From Laceyella putida (lineage in GTDB: Bacteria; Bacillota; Bacilli; Thermoactinomycetales; Thermoactinomycetaceae): a stretch of 19,121 nucleotides of DNA. Shown piece after piece: positions 6,509 through 11,429 of this stretch (position 1 is its first letter; each line of letters opens with the position of its first letter). The notes beneath the pieces are model-generated. The model was not told where the DNA came from. It searched no databases and saw only the letters and a list, made by a program, of their open reading frames with translations. Location: contig NZ_JBHTBW010000083.1 in assembly GCF_042665195.1 (NCBI RefSeq), positions 1 through 19,121 of the forward strand, written 5' to 3'. The position numbers were made by a program, and so were the translations under genes.

Positions 6509-6639
6509 AACAAACCAAGATCAGACCAGATATTTCATAAGGTTTTATGTTCTCCGTCGAGGCTTAATTTCAGACGCAAGGCATTTTAAGTCTTATCTTT
6601 TTCTCTTCTTTTCATTAACCATATAAGGAGTGATCAGCG

Positions 6640-6975
6640 ATGGAAAATGCAATTCAAACAAGTTCACAATGGGCGGCGTTAATTCTCGTAGGTACCACCT
6701 GCGTCGTGTTGATTTATCTGGTGATTGTGCTTGCCAGCATCTTCAGAGGAGATCGACACGTGAAGTCCGTCTTGAAGATTGGATCAGAAGAATATGTTCT
6801 AGAGATGAAGCAGGGGCAACAATACAAATTCAAACATCATAAGTGGTTCTGGATCGGTGTGGGTGCTGCCTATGCGGTGGCGGTCGTAATGACGGTTTGG
6901 TATATCTTGATGATTGTGATGGTTTTGATAGTGGGATCGAAAGTGTTGGGAAAAATAAACACGAAAAAAGCTTGA
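6640..6975 (+). CDS. Two-helix membrane protein, unknown function
   Basis: A 111-residue protein with an N-terminal hydrophobic segment at about 12-36 (ALILVGTTCVVLIYLVIVLA) and a second at about 72-98 (WIGVGAAYAVAVVMTVWYIL), separated by a soluble strand-rich loop (SVLKIGSEEYVLEMKQGQQY). It is probably an integral membrane protein with both ends in the same compartment. ATG start, AAGGAG ribosome binding site 9 bases upstream. It is transcribed alone after the hairpin region and ends in a bidirectional terminator shared with a convergent small gene. No family recognised. Confidence 0.75.
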   Translation: MENAIQTSSQWAALILVGTTCVVLIYLVIVLASIFRGDRHVKSVLKIGSEEYVLEMKQGQQYKFKHHKWFWIGVGAAYAVAVVMTVWYILMIVMVLIVGSKVLGKINTKKA

Positions 6976-6998
6976 GCCAATCACGGTTCAAGCTTTTT
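6964..6998. terminator. Bidirectional terminator
   Basis: AAAAAGCTTGA pairs with TTCAAGCTTTTT with a CC/GG extension inside. The stem gives a T run in both directions, and the stop codons of the two convergent genes (plus-strand TGA at 6973-6975, minus-strand TGA at 6988-6990) both lie within it. Confidence 0.85.
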
Positions 6999-7155
6999 CA
7001 TATATGATTACGGCCAAGTATTTATCTTTTTCCTTATGAACATCTACCGTTATCACTTCGTCATCATCCCGTAGATATCCAAGTTGGAAGTTGATATTAT
7101 CTTCCAACTCACTGCGGGACTTACCTTCAGCAACCAAACTTCTGAACTTACCCAA
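6988..7155 (-). CDS. Small acidic protein (55 residues), possibly Cse60-like
   Basis: On the minus strand a GGGGGTGA ribosome binding site is followed 4-5 bases later by TTG. The frame encodes MGKFRSLVAEGKSRSELEDN, then a strand-rich second half VITVDVHKEKDKYLAVIIYE ending KA. The layout (helix with LEDNIN, then two beta strands ending in an IIYE-type sequence) resembles the short sporulation protein Cse60 and related Bacillus proteins of about 60 residues; this is a weak resemblance. It stops within the bidirectional terminator shared with the upstream convergent membrane protein. Codon pattern, ribosome binding site and terminator make it a real gene. Confidence 0.6.
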   Translation of the reverse strand: MGKFRSLVAEGKSRSELEDNINFQLGYLRDDDEVITVDVHKEKDKYLAVIIYEKA

Positions 7156-7257
7156 AGAATCACCCCCAATATATTCGTCAATAATTTATTCGAAGGAGTT
7201 TGGGGCATTCCCTTGTCTGGAAACAATTGCTACAATGGAGACAAAGGAGGCCGGACG

Positions 7258-7578
7258 ATGGACGACTTGAAAGCATTTTTGGCCAGTGAATTTGCTAAAA
7301 TCAACAATGAGTTCAGCGCAATTAATCAGAGATTGGATCGGATCGAATCCGAGCAACAATCGTTTCGCCAAGAAGTGGCTGAGCGCTTTGACCAGCTCGA
7401 AACGGAGCTAGAGGACGTGAAGCGTGTTGTGAGCATGTCGGCACAGGATATTGTTGATAGCCAAGTGGAGTATGTCGAGAAGCTTGACATTCAGGAAAAG
7501 AAAATGGATCTGCTCGCCGCGCAACAGAACCATCTGGCCAGACGCGTGAGCAAATTGGAAAAGGCAAATGAACAATAA
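7258..7578 (+). CDS. Coiled-coil protein (106 residues), paralogue of the 8695 gene
   Basis: The protein opens with MDDLKAFLASEFAKIN and continues as a nearly unbroken heptad pattern (INQRLDRIESEQQSF, FDQLETELEDVKRVV, and a C-terminal HLARRVSKLEKANEQ). It should form a long parallel coiled coil. I use the ATG preceded by AAAGGAGG (7243-7250); an in-frame extension to 7084 has no ribosome binding site and would overlap the antisense small gene. It forms a single-gene unit closed by a strong terminator. The first 16 residues match the start of the 8695 product, so the two are related. Such short coiled-coil proteins are common on Bacillales plasmids and prophages; function unknown. Confidence 0.8.
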   Translation: MDDLKAFLASEFAKINNEFSAINQRLDRIESEQQSFRQEVAERFDQLETELEDVKRVVSMSAQDIVDSQVEYVEKLDIQEKKMDLLAAQQNHLARRVSKLEKANEQ

Positions 7579-7614
7579 AAAGCCAGCTACGGGTGTGTGA
7601 TGTAGCTGGCTTTT
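7577..7614 (+). terminator. Intrinsic terminator, twin of the one after the Fic gene
   Basis: AGCCAGCTAC pairs with GTAGCTGGCT around a GGGTGTGTGAT loop and leads into TTTTCTC. Almost the same sequence, with a loop 2 bases shorter, lies at 9972-10004. Confidence 0.9.
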
Positions 7615-7640
7615 CTCTTATTGATAATTGAGACTCCACA

Positions 7641-7693
7641 CGGCTGAAGCCGACTTTCATCCCACCCTTGAAAGAGTTGGGCTTTCAGTCGGC
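7641..7693 (+). repeat. Structured inverted-repeat element with several alternative stems
   Basis: GCCGACT (7649-7655) pairs with AGTCGGC (7687-7693), with CCCA/TGGG inside; CGGCTGAAGCCG (7641-7652) is a competing hairpin that shares the left arm, and CTTTCA/TGAAAG (near 7654 and 7669) is a third option. No open frame or T run goes with it. Subterminal palindromes of this type occur at ends of IS200/IS605 elements and their non-autonomous remnants, which is one explanation; a structured RNA is another. Confidence 0.45.
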
Positions 7694-7769
7694 AACTTCT
7701 GTAAGAATTTGTGTAGTGACATTTATTCTAATCGTTGCAAAACTGTTTATGCGGAGGTGAGAAATAGGC

Positions 7770-7895
7770 ATGGAGCGATGTGATAGCTGTCGCAACGAGG
7801 TTGAATACGCAACCCAAGTCGAGCCGGAATATTTCTTGTGCGAAAAGTGTCGCGAAGAGTATGAAGAGGAACAAATGAATACGATTGTTGGATGA
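7770..7895 (+). CDS. Zinc-ribbon mini-protein (41 residues)
   Basis: The frame encodes MERCDSCRNEVEYATQ, ending CEKCREEYEEEQMNTIVG. Two CxxC knuckles (Cys4/Cys7 and Cys24/Cys27) 16 residues apart form a classic small zinc ribbon. A GGAGGTGA ribosome binding site lies 10-12 bases before the ATG. The acidic tail could dock on a basic partner. Proteins of this kind often attach to RNA polymerase, translation factors or phage proteins, but no partner can be named. It lies between a structured repeat and a weak terminator, and the sequence from 7579 to 7769 has no gene. Confidence 0.7.
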   Translation: MERCDSCRNEVEYATQVEPEYFLCEKCREEYEEEQMNTIVG

Positions 7896-7958
7896 TGATT
7901 GAGCGGTAAGGATGATTTTCAGGGACGCTAACTAAAGTTAACAGGATAACAACCAACA

Positions 7959-7985
7959 ACCGGGGCCTTGCCCTGGTCTTTATAT
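7959..7985 (+). terminator. Probable intrinsic terminator
   Basis: ACCGGGGC pairs with GCCCTGGT (one G-T pair) around a 3-base CTT loop, followed by CTTTATATATT. It would end the transcript of the zinc-ribbon gene. Confidence 0.6.
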
Positions 7986-8048
7986 ATTCAAAAATATATG
8001 AAAACTAGATAATATAACATTGTTGGAGGTGAGCAAATCAGAATCAAT

Positions 8049-8375
8049 GTGAATATCCAAGACCCATCTGTGAGGGCGCGAGAAAACGCCTTTTGGCTGG
8101 CCATCTTGACCTACGTCGAACCATTTTTCCTTTGGTTTGGCATAATCAAGATGTATGCGATGGGAGTTGCTGGGTTAGGGTCTGTTGCGCTGCTGACGAC
8201 ATTGTTGATCGTGCGATTCATGTATACCATTCGGGCATTTCTATATCCGCTGGTATGGGGCGTATTCCTTTACTCATTTACGTCCGGCCAGCTGCTTCCC
8301 TGGTGGACAGATGTCTTGGGGCTCGTGTTGGTTGTAGGCGGCCGGTTCTGGCTCCTGTTTGTCTGCGGGAAATAG
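8049..8375 (+). CDS. Multi-pass membrane protein, unknown; start uncertain
   Basis: The product (about 108 residues) is strongly hydrophobic, with segments at about 14-35 (FWLAILTYVEPFFLWFGII), 40-58 (VAGLGSVALLTTLLIVRF), 62-80 (RAFLYPLVWGVFLYSFTS) and 88-105 (TDVLGLVLVVGGRFWLLFV), so three or four membrane helices. The only usable in-frame canonical start is GTG at 8049, but the good ribosome binding site GGAGGTGA ends near 8031, about 18 bases away, opposite in-frame ATC codons at 8037 and 8043. Either a non-canonical start is used or the site serves a lost upstream start. It is followed by the 8431 gene. No family recognised. Confidence 0.65.
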   Translation: MNIQDPSVRARENAFWLAILTYVEPFFLWFGIIKMYAMGVAGLGSVALLTTLLIVRFMYTIRAFLYPLVWGVFLYSFTSGQLLPWWTDVLGLVLVVGGRFWLLFVCGK

Positions 8376-8430
8376 CTCCTTTAAAATAATACAGACTATT
8401 GCTAATATATGAAGCGTAGAGGTGATACAT

Positions 8431-8619
8431 ATGAGTTGGATGGACGTGAAGGGGCCGAAAGGCAATTGGATGCAGGCAAAACAGCAAGAGCATTTACCAG
8501 GAGGCTATGACTGGTACGATCCTAAGTCACAACCCGTGAAAACCTTGATTGATCAAAAGGAAGTCACTCTCAGTAGCTTCTTCACTAAGATCGGGAAGTT
8601 TTTCTTAAGTTTGAAGTGA
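8431..8619 (+). CDS. Hypothetical 62-residue protein
   Basis: ATG start with AGAGGTGAT 5-6 bases upstream. The N-terminal half is polar and aromatic (MSWMDVKGPKGNWMQAKQQE, GGYDWYDPKS); the C-terminus FFTKIGKFFLSLK looks like a short amphipathic helix that could lie on a membrane. The preceding gene encodes a multi-pass membrane protein 55 bases upstream, so the two may act together. A terminator follows the stop directly. No family recognised. Confidence 0.65.
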   Translation: MSWMDVKGPKGNWMQAKQQEHLPGGYDWYDPKSQPVKTLIDQKEVTLSSFFTKIGKFFLSLK

Positions 8620-8621
8620 AA

Positions 8622-8652
8622 GGCCAGGGCGATGACTCTGGTCTTTCCTCTT
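8622..8652 (+). terminator. Intrinsic terminator
   Basis: GGCCAGGG pairs with CTCTGGTC (two G-T pairs) around a 6-base loop, followed by TTTCCTCTT. Confidence 0.7.
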
Positions 8653-8694
8653 GATTGGTAATTAGTGATATGATCGTGGTCAGGGGGTCATTCG

Positions 8695-9024
8695 GTGGAA
8701 GAATTGAAGGCGTTTTTCCAAGAGGAGTTCAATAAACTAAATCAGCGCCTAGATCAGCTTGAGGATGTAGTGAAGCAATTGCCTGCTAATAATCCGACTA
8801 AGCAATCAAAATATGTGACGAGCAATGAATTGCTTGAGGCTAAATTATTGTCGCTGGAATCAAAGTATCTTCGTCTTGATCAAAAATTGCGTCGTTACGA
8901 TTTAGAATCATTCAACCGGTTAAGCAGTTTGATCCAGATGATAGCAGAGCAGGAAGAAGTAACTGAAGAACAATTAATCAAAGATTTGTGGAGAATTAGG
9001 GAGGAGCGGCGAAATGATAAGTGA
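8695..9024 (+). CDS. Coiled-coil protein (109 residues), paralogue of the 7258 gene
   Basis: It starts with GTG after an AGGGGGT ribosome binding site. The N-terminus MEELKAFFQEEFNKLN copies the pattern of the 7258 product, then come a short coiled coil (NQRLDQLEDVVKQL), a polar linker with NPTK, a second helical part (LLSLESKYLRLDQKLRRYDL) and a charged C-terminus ending RIREERRNDK. It is probably a soluble rod-like oligomer of unknown function. It is flanked by a terminator on the left and the Fic module promoter on the right, so it is transcribed on its own. Confidence 0.75.
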   Translation: MEELKAFFQEEFNKLNQRLDQLEDVVKQLPANNPTKQSKYVTSNELLEAKLLSLESKYLRLDQKLRRYDLESFNRLSSLIQMIAEQEEVTEEQLIKDLWRIREERRNDK

Positions 9025-9078
9025 TGACTAAAGCAAGCGAAGTACTTGTTTGAATCAAGATGGATAAACCCATAATAA

Positions 9079-9127
9079 TAAGGTTGTCGTATTGTCCATT
9101 GTGGGACCTTACCATCATTGATAAAAT
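9079..9127 (+). promoter_or_regulatory. Promoter and possible operator of the Fic toxin-antitoxin operon
   Basis: TTGTGG (9099-9104) and TAAAAT (9122-9127) are spaced by 17 bases. An inverted repeat TAAGGT (9079-9084)/ACCTTA (9106-9111) straddles the -35 box, with a smaller GTCC/GGAC pair inside, so a dimeric repressor could sit on the promoter. The Arg-rich antitoxin or the antitoxin-toxin complex is the natural candidate. Confidence 0.5.
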
Positions 9128-9159
9128 ATAAGTAAACCAAACGGAAAGGATGCCGTCCT

Positions 9160-9378
9160 ATGATCGGAGCAAGACGGATTGTCGGCAGACCTAGACGGAT
9201 ACTGCGTAAGGGGTCATTTGTCGAGAGAAAAATGCTTCGTGGAGTGCTTGGAACATTGAAGCATGAAGGTATCTACCTAACGAATACTGAACAAGATCTC
9301 CTTCGTGCGTACTGTGAGGGAAGAATTACCGAGGAAGAATATGATCGCAAAGCCTTTGAGCTTGTGATGAAAGGATAA
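9160..9378 (+). CDS. VbhA-like antitoxin of a class I Fic system
   Basis: This 72-residue protein lies directly in front of a Fic gene. It contains TLKHEG (residues 32-37), matching the (S/T)xxxE(G/N) inhibitory motif of Fic antitoxins, whose glutamate blocks ATP binding in the toxin. It continues with LTNTEQDLLRAYCEGRITEE (40-59), the short helical domain common to VbhA-type antitoxins. The first 19 residues are unusually basic (GARRIVGRPRRILRKG) and could bind DNA or RNA; typical VbhA proteins do not need them. ATG start with AAAGGA 9 bases upstream. The stop lies 8 bases before the toxin start, so the pair is one operon. Confidence 0.8.
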   Translation: MIGARRIVGRPRRILRKGSFVERKMLRGVLGTLKHEGIYLTNTEQDLLRAYCEGRITEEEYDRKAFELVMKG

Positions 9379-9386
9379 GACAAGGG

Positions 9387-9968
9387 TTGGACGAATCGAC
9401 ATATGTATATCCTGGCACCACCATTTTAAAAAACAAGTTGGATATCCGGGATAAAAAGAAACTCGATCAATGGGAACGTCTAATGACAGCAAAAAGGCAT
9501 CTTCAGTTGATGGCAAGACCACTTTCGGGATCGTTTGATTTGGCCCATTTACAGCGCATACACAAGCATCTTTTTCAAGATGTGTATGAATGGGCTGGGC
9601 AAATTCGGAAAGTGGTTATTTCAAAGCCGCCAACTCTTTTTTGTTTACCGCGTATGATCCAATCTGAGGCTGATAGGATTTTTGGGGAGTTGCGAGATGA
9701 GCGATATTTGACCAGGCTGGATGCTCAGAATTTCGCTGAACGAGTAGCTTATTACCTTTCAGAGATCAATGTTTTGCATCCTTTTCGCGAAGGGAACGGA
9801 CGAACCCAACGCGAGTTTATACGATGCTTGGGACTGAAGTCGGGCTATGTAATTGATTGGGCAGTAGCAGATAAGGATGATTTAAAGGTAGCAATGATCG
9901 AAGCGTCAATAAAATCAGAGGAAAAATTGGCTCAAATAATTCTGACTTGTATTGTTAATCGGAAATAG
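9387..9968 (+). CDS. fic: Fic-domain toxin (AMP-transferase family)
   Basis: A 193-residue protein with the complete Fic active-site loop HPFREGNGRTQ (residues 131-141): catalytic His131, metal-binding Glu135, and the GNGR anion-binding turn. Upstream are the family helices with LQRIHKHLFQDVYEWAGQIR (55-74) and the flap region. Fic proteins transfer AMP (or another nucleotide part) from ATP to target proteins; with a separate antitoxin carrying the inhibitory motif this is a class I system like VbhT/VbhA. The motif is intact, so the protein should be active. I use the TTG at 9387, 8 bases after the antitoxin stop; AAGGA overlaps that stop. A weak start would fit the need for less toxin than antitoxin. 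Confidence 0.9.
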   Translation: MDESTYVYPGTTILKNKLDIRDKKKLDQWERLMTAKRHLQLMARPLSGSFDLAHLQRIHKHLFQDVYEWAGQIRKVVISKPPTLFCLPRMIQSEADRIFGELRDERYLTRLDAQNFAERVAYYLSEINVLHPFREGNGRTQREFIRCLGLKSGYVIDWAVADKDDLKVAMIEASIKSEEKLAQIILTCIVNRK

Positions 9969-9971
9969 AGA

Positions 9972-10004
9972 AGCCAGCTACGGGTGTGATGTAGCTGGCT
10001 TTTC
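9972..10004 (+). terminator. Intrinsic terminator of the Fic operon
   Basis: AGCCAGCTAC pairs with GTAGCTGGCT around a GGGTGTGAT loop, then TTTTCT. It is a near copy of the terminator at 7577-7614. Confidence 0.9.
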
Positions 10005-10048
10005 TATTTAACAATAGATACAGAAAATTCGATGACGCCCCAGAGAGG

Positions 10049-10076
10049 GAATATATGTTCTGTTTTGTGGTACAAT
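10049..10076 (+). promoter_or_regulatory. Probable LexA (SOS) box and -10 element
   Basis: GAATATATGTTC (10049-10060) matches the Bacillus LexA core GAACNNNNGTTC at all but one position, and TACAAT (10071-10076) follows 10 bases later. That spacing of a box and -10 element is usual in SOS genes of Bacillales. The downstream gene would then respond to DNA damage. Confidence 0.55.
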
Positions 10077-10098
10077 AAAAAGCCCGAGGTGATGCAGC

Positions 10099-10371
10099 AT
10101 GCAACCAGCAAAAAAGGGTCGAAAGCGCAACACGGTAGGCTTTAAGTCTGAACGGGAGCGATTTTCTTATTTGATTGGTTTGGCTGTGAATGAAAATGAG
10201 ACATGCTTAAACGCTGTATTAAATGGGATGAATAGAAATGAGTTCTTGAAAGAAAAAATCCTGGCCCTCGCTTTGGAAACGAAAACCAGGGTCACAAACT
10301 TCTCGCGCAGTCTTCGCCTTCGTCCGGCAAAATGCCTTCTTCTCGCAAGTAACCTTCGATCAAGTCGTTGA
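10099..10371 (+). CDS. Hypothetical basic protein behind an SOS-type promoter; 3' end overlaps the convergent repressor
   Basis: GAGGTGAT ribosome binding site before the ATG. The first 55 residues look like a real protein: a basic start (MQPAKKGRKRNTVGF), a charged helix and then GMNRNEFLKEKILALALE, which resembles the second helix of ribbon-helix-helix proteins. From about residue 65 on the frame reads through the terminator and the last 80 bases of the opposite repressor gene, and that tail (SRSLRLRPAKCLLLASNLRS) looks like antisense sequence, so the original stop may have been lost. No family can be named. The gene is probably real in its 5' part. Confidence 0.5.
   Translation: MQPAKKGRKRNTVGFKSERERFSYLIGLAVNENETCLNAVLNGMNRNEFLKEKILALALETKTRVTNFSRSLRLRPAKCLLLASNLRSSR
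10253..10291 (-). terminator. Intrinsic terminator of the minus-strand Xre repressor
   Basis: Read on the minus strand, CCTGG...CCAGG with inner pairs TTTTCG/CGAGGG (three G-T pairs) is followed by ATTTTTT. It lies inside the coding region of the convergent plus-strand gene. Confidence 0.65.
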
Positions 10372-10699
10372 TGATCTTCAACCGCTCTTTGGGAATGTAT
10401 TTCGCCTCGCCCGTTTTAGGATCTATTACATACGGGCGCTTTTTGATCTCTTCAAGCAGATCCACGAGATCCGCATTCTTTTTATCCTTGTTCTCTTGAT
10501 TTTCATCATTGCCGAGCAAGTAATCAACAGTAACACCGAAGTAATCAGCTATTTCCTTCAACTTCTCTGTATCCGGTTCAAACGATCCTTTTTCCCATCG
10601 AGAAACCGTTGATTTTGTAACCCCAAATCTGTCGGCAATCTGTTGTTGCGTTATTCTCTTTTCTCGTCTTAGCGCTTTCAGCCTTTCTGAAAACACCAT
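10292..10699 (-). CDS. Xre-family repressor (SinR/ImmR-like)
   Basis: The 135-residue product has a clear Xre helix-turn-helix at residues 2-62 (RLKALRREKRITQQQIADRF, then KSTVSRWEKGSFEPDTEKLK). The C-terminal part is charged, with KKRPYVIDPKTGEAKYIP and an amphipathic helix RLKIINDLIEGYLREEGI, which likely serves for oligomerisation. I choose the ATG at 10699, 7 bases after GAGGTGAT; longer starts fall into the ribosome binding site. It is divergent from a Cro-like gene with palindromic operators in between, the arrangement of the repressor of a mobile-element or prophage switch. No ImmA-like protease gene is next to it. Confidence 0.88.
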   Translation of the reverse strand: MVFSERLKALRREKRITQQQIADRFGVTKSTVSRWEKGSFEPDTEKLKEIADYFGVTVDYLLGNDENQENKDKKNADLVDLLEEIKKRPYVIDPKTGEAKYIPKERLKIINDLIEGYLREEGILPDEGEDCARSL

Positions 10700-10777
10700 C
10701 ATAAAGATCACCTCATAATCATTATATGTTAAGTCTCGTGGTTTCTTAATGGGAAATTTTTTATTTCCATAATGTCA

Positions 10778-10808
10778 ACTATACCATGGTTTGATAACCC
10801 TTATCAAA
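10778..10808 (-). promoter_or_regulatory. Repressor promoter overlapped by a perfect palindrome
   Basis: On the minus strand TTGATA (complement of 10802-10807) and TATAGT (complement of 10778-10783) are spaced by 18 bases. The perfect palindrome TTTGATAACCCTTATCAAA (10790-10808) covers the -35 box, and a further half-site TTTATCAAA lies at 10825-10833. Another palindrome, GGAAATTTTTTATTTCC (10752-10768), lies downstream in the leader. These are likely autoregulatory sites. Confidence 0.7.
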
Positions 10809-10851
10809 AATAATGGATACAAAATTTATCAAAAAAAATGACAAAAAGGGG

Positions 10852-10907
10852 TTGCGTGTTGCGCAAATAGCAACTATAATAAGGTTAAATGTTGCAGAAA
10901 ACGAAAC
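10852..10907 (+). promoter_or_regulatory. Cro-gene promoter with operator filling the spacer
   Basis: TTGCGT (10852-10857) and the consensus TATAAT (10875-10880) are spaced by 17 bases. The spacer is the palindrome GTTGCGCAAATAGCAAC (10858-10874). A degenerate second site beginning GTTGC lies at 10891-10907, 33 bases further, and a near-perfect copy lies at 11143-11159. Confidence 0.8.
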
Positions 10908-10926
10908 AAAGAGAGGGGGATGAAGC

Positions 10927-11151
10927 ATGGAAGAATTGGTGCTAAAACGGTTGGTTGAAATCAGAAGCCAACGCGGATTGACGCAAGAACAAGTCGCTCA
11001 AAGGCTCATGGTGCATAAAAGCACATATAACCGTATGGAATCGGGTGGTATCAAGATTAAAATAATCGATATCCCTAGAATCGCTGAAGCGCTGGGCATG
11101 ACAGTGGACGAACTTAATAAGGCTCTTTTTTCAGCTCTTGGAGTTGCGTAA
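10927..11151 (+). CDS. Cro-like Xre regulator
   Basis: This 74-residue protein is almost only a helix-turn-helix domain (EIRSQRGLTQEQVAQRLMVH, residues 12-31; NRMESGGIKIKIIDIPRIAE, 36-55; ALGMTVDELNKALF, 57-70). ATG with GAGAGGGGG upstream. It is expressed from a strong promoter with an internal operator, opposite the larger Xre repressor, so it should play the Cro role or start the recombination/replication operon downstream. Its stop codon TAA is embedded in a 17-base copy of the promoter operator. Confidence 0.88.
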   Translation: MEELVLKRLVEIRSQRGLTQEQVAQRLMVHKSTYNRMESGGIKIKIIDIPRIAEALGMTVDELNKALFSALGVA

Positions 11152-11159
11152 ATAGCAAC
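11143..11159 (+). promoter_or_regulatory. Third operator copy over the stop codon of the Cro-like gene
   Basis: GTTGCGTAAATAGCAAC matches the promoter operator GTTGCGCAAATAGCAAC at 16 of 17 bases. It contains the TAA stop codon and has no promoter elements around it. It lies 285 bases from the promoter copy, close to a whole number of helical turns, so a repressor could bridge both. Confidence 0.65.
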
Positions 11160-11202
11160 ATGGTTGTTACCCTTTCGGGAATCATGAAAGGAGGTGGAAC
11201 CG

Positions 11203-11376
11203 ATGCGCAAGCAGCGCAAATACACGGGCGTGGCCTTCATGGATCGCGGAGTCCTCAAATTCAAAATCATGAAAGATGGGATTTGGTACGGGACGCTCAC
11301 GATCAGGGGGCATATCGACTGGCAAGAAATGATGAACGCCCACCACGGATGCAGCCGGGTGAGCGTTGGGAAATAG
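11203..11376 (+). CDS. Hypothetical 57-residue phage-like early protein
   Basis: AAAGGAGGTG lies 6-7 bases before the ATG. The product starts MRKQRKYTGVAFMDRGVLKF and is strand-rich and basic, with GIWYGTLTIRGHIDW in the middle. It is the first gene after the Cro-like regulator and directly precedes the ERF gene, in a typical place for small early proteins of prophages. No family recognised. Confidence 0.65.
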   Translation: MRKQRKYTGVAFMDRGVLKFKIMKDGIWYGTLTIRGHIDWQEMMNAHHGCSRVSVGK

Positions 11377-11429
11377 GCTCTTGAAAATGTACTTGGCACG
11401 ATTATAACACCTAAGGAGCGAATGCACAA

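Noticed and set aside
7084..7257. 58-codon extension of the coiled-coil protein
   Set aside because: No ribosome binding site, non-heptad composition, and it is antisense to the small minus-strand gene.
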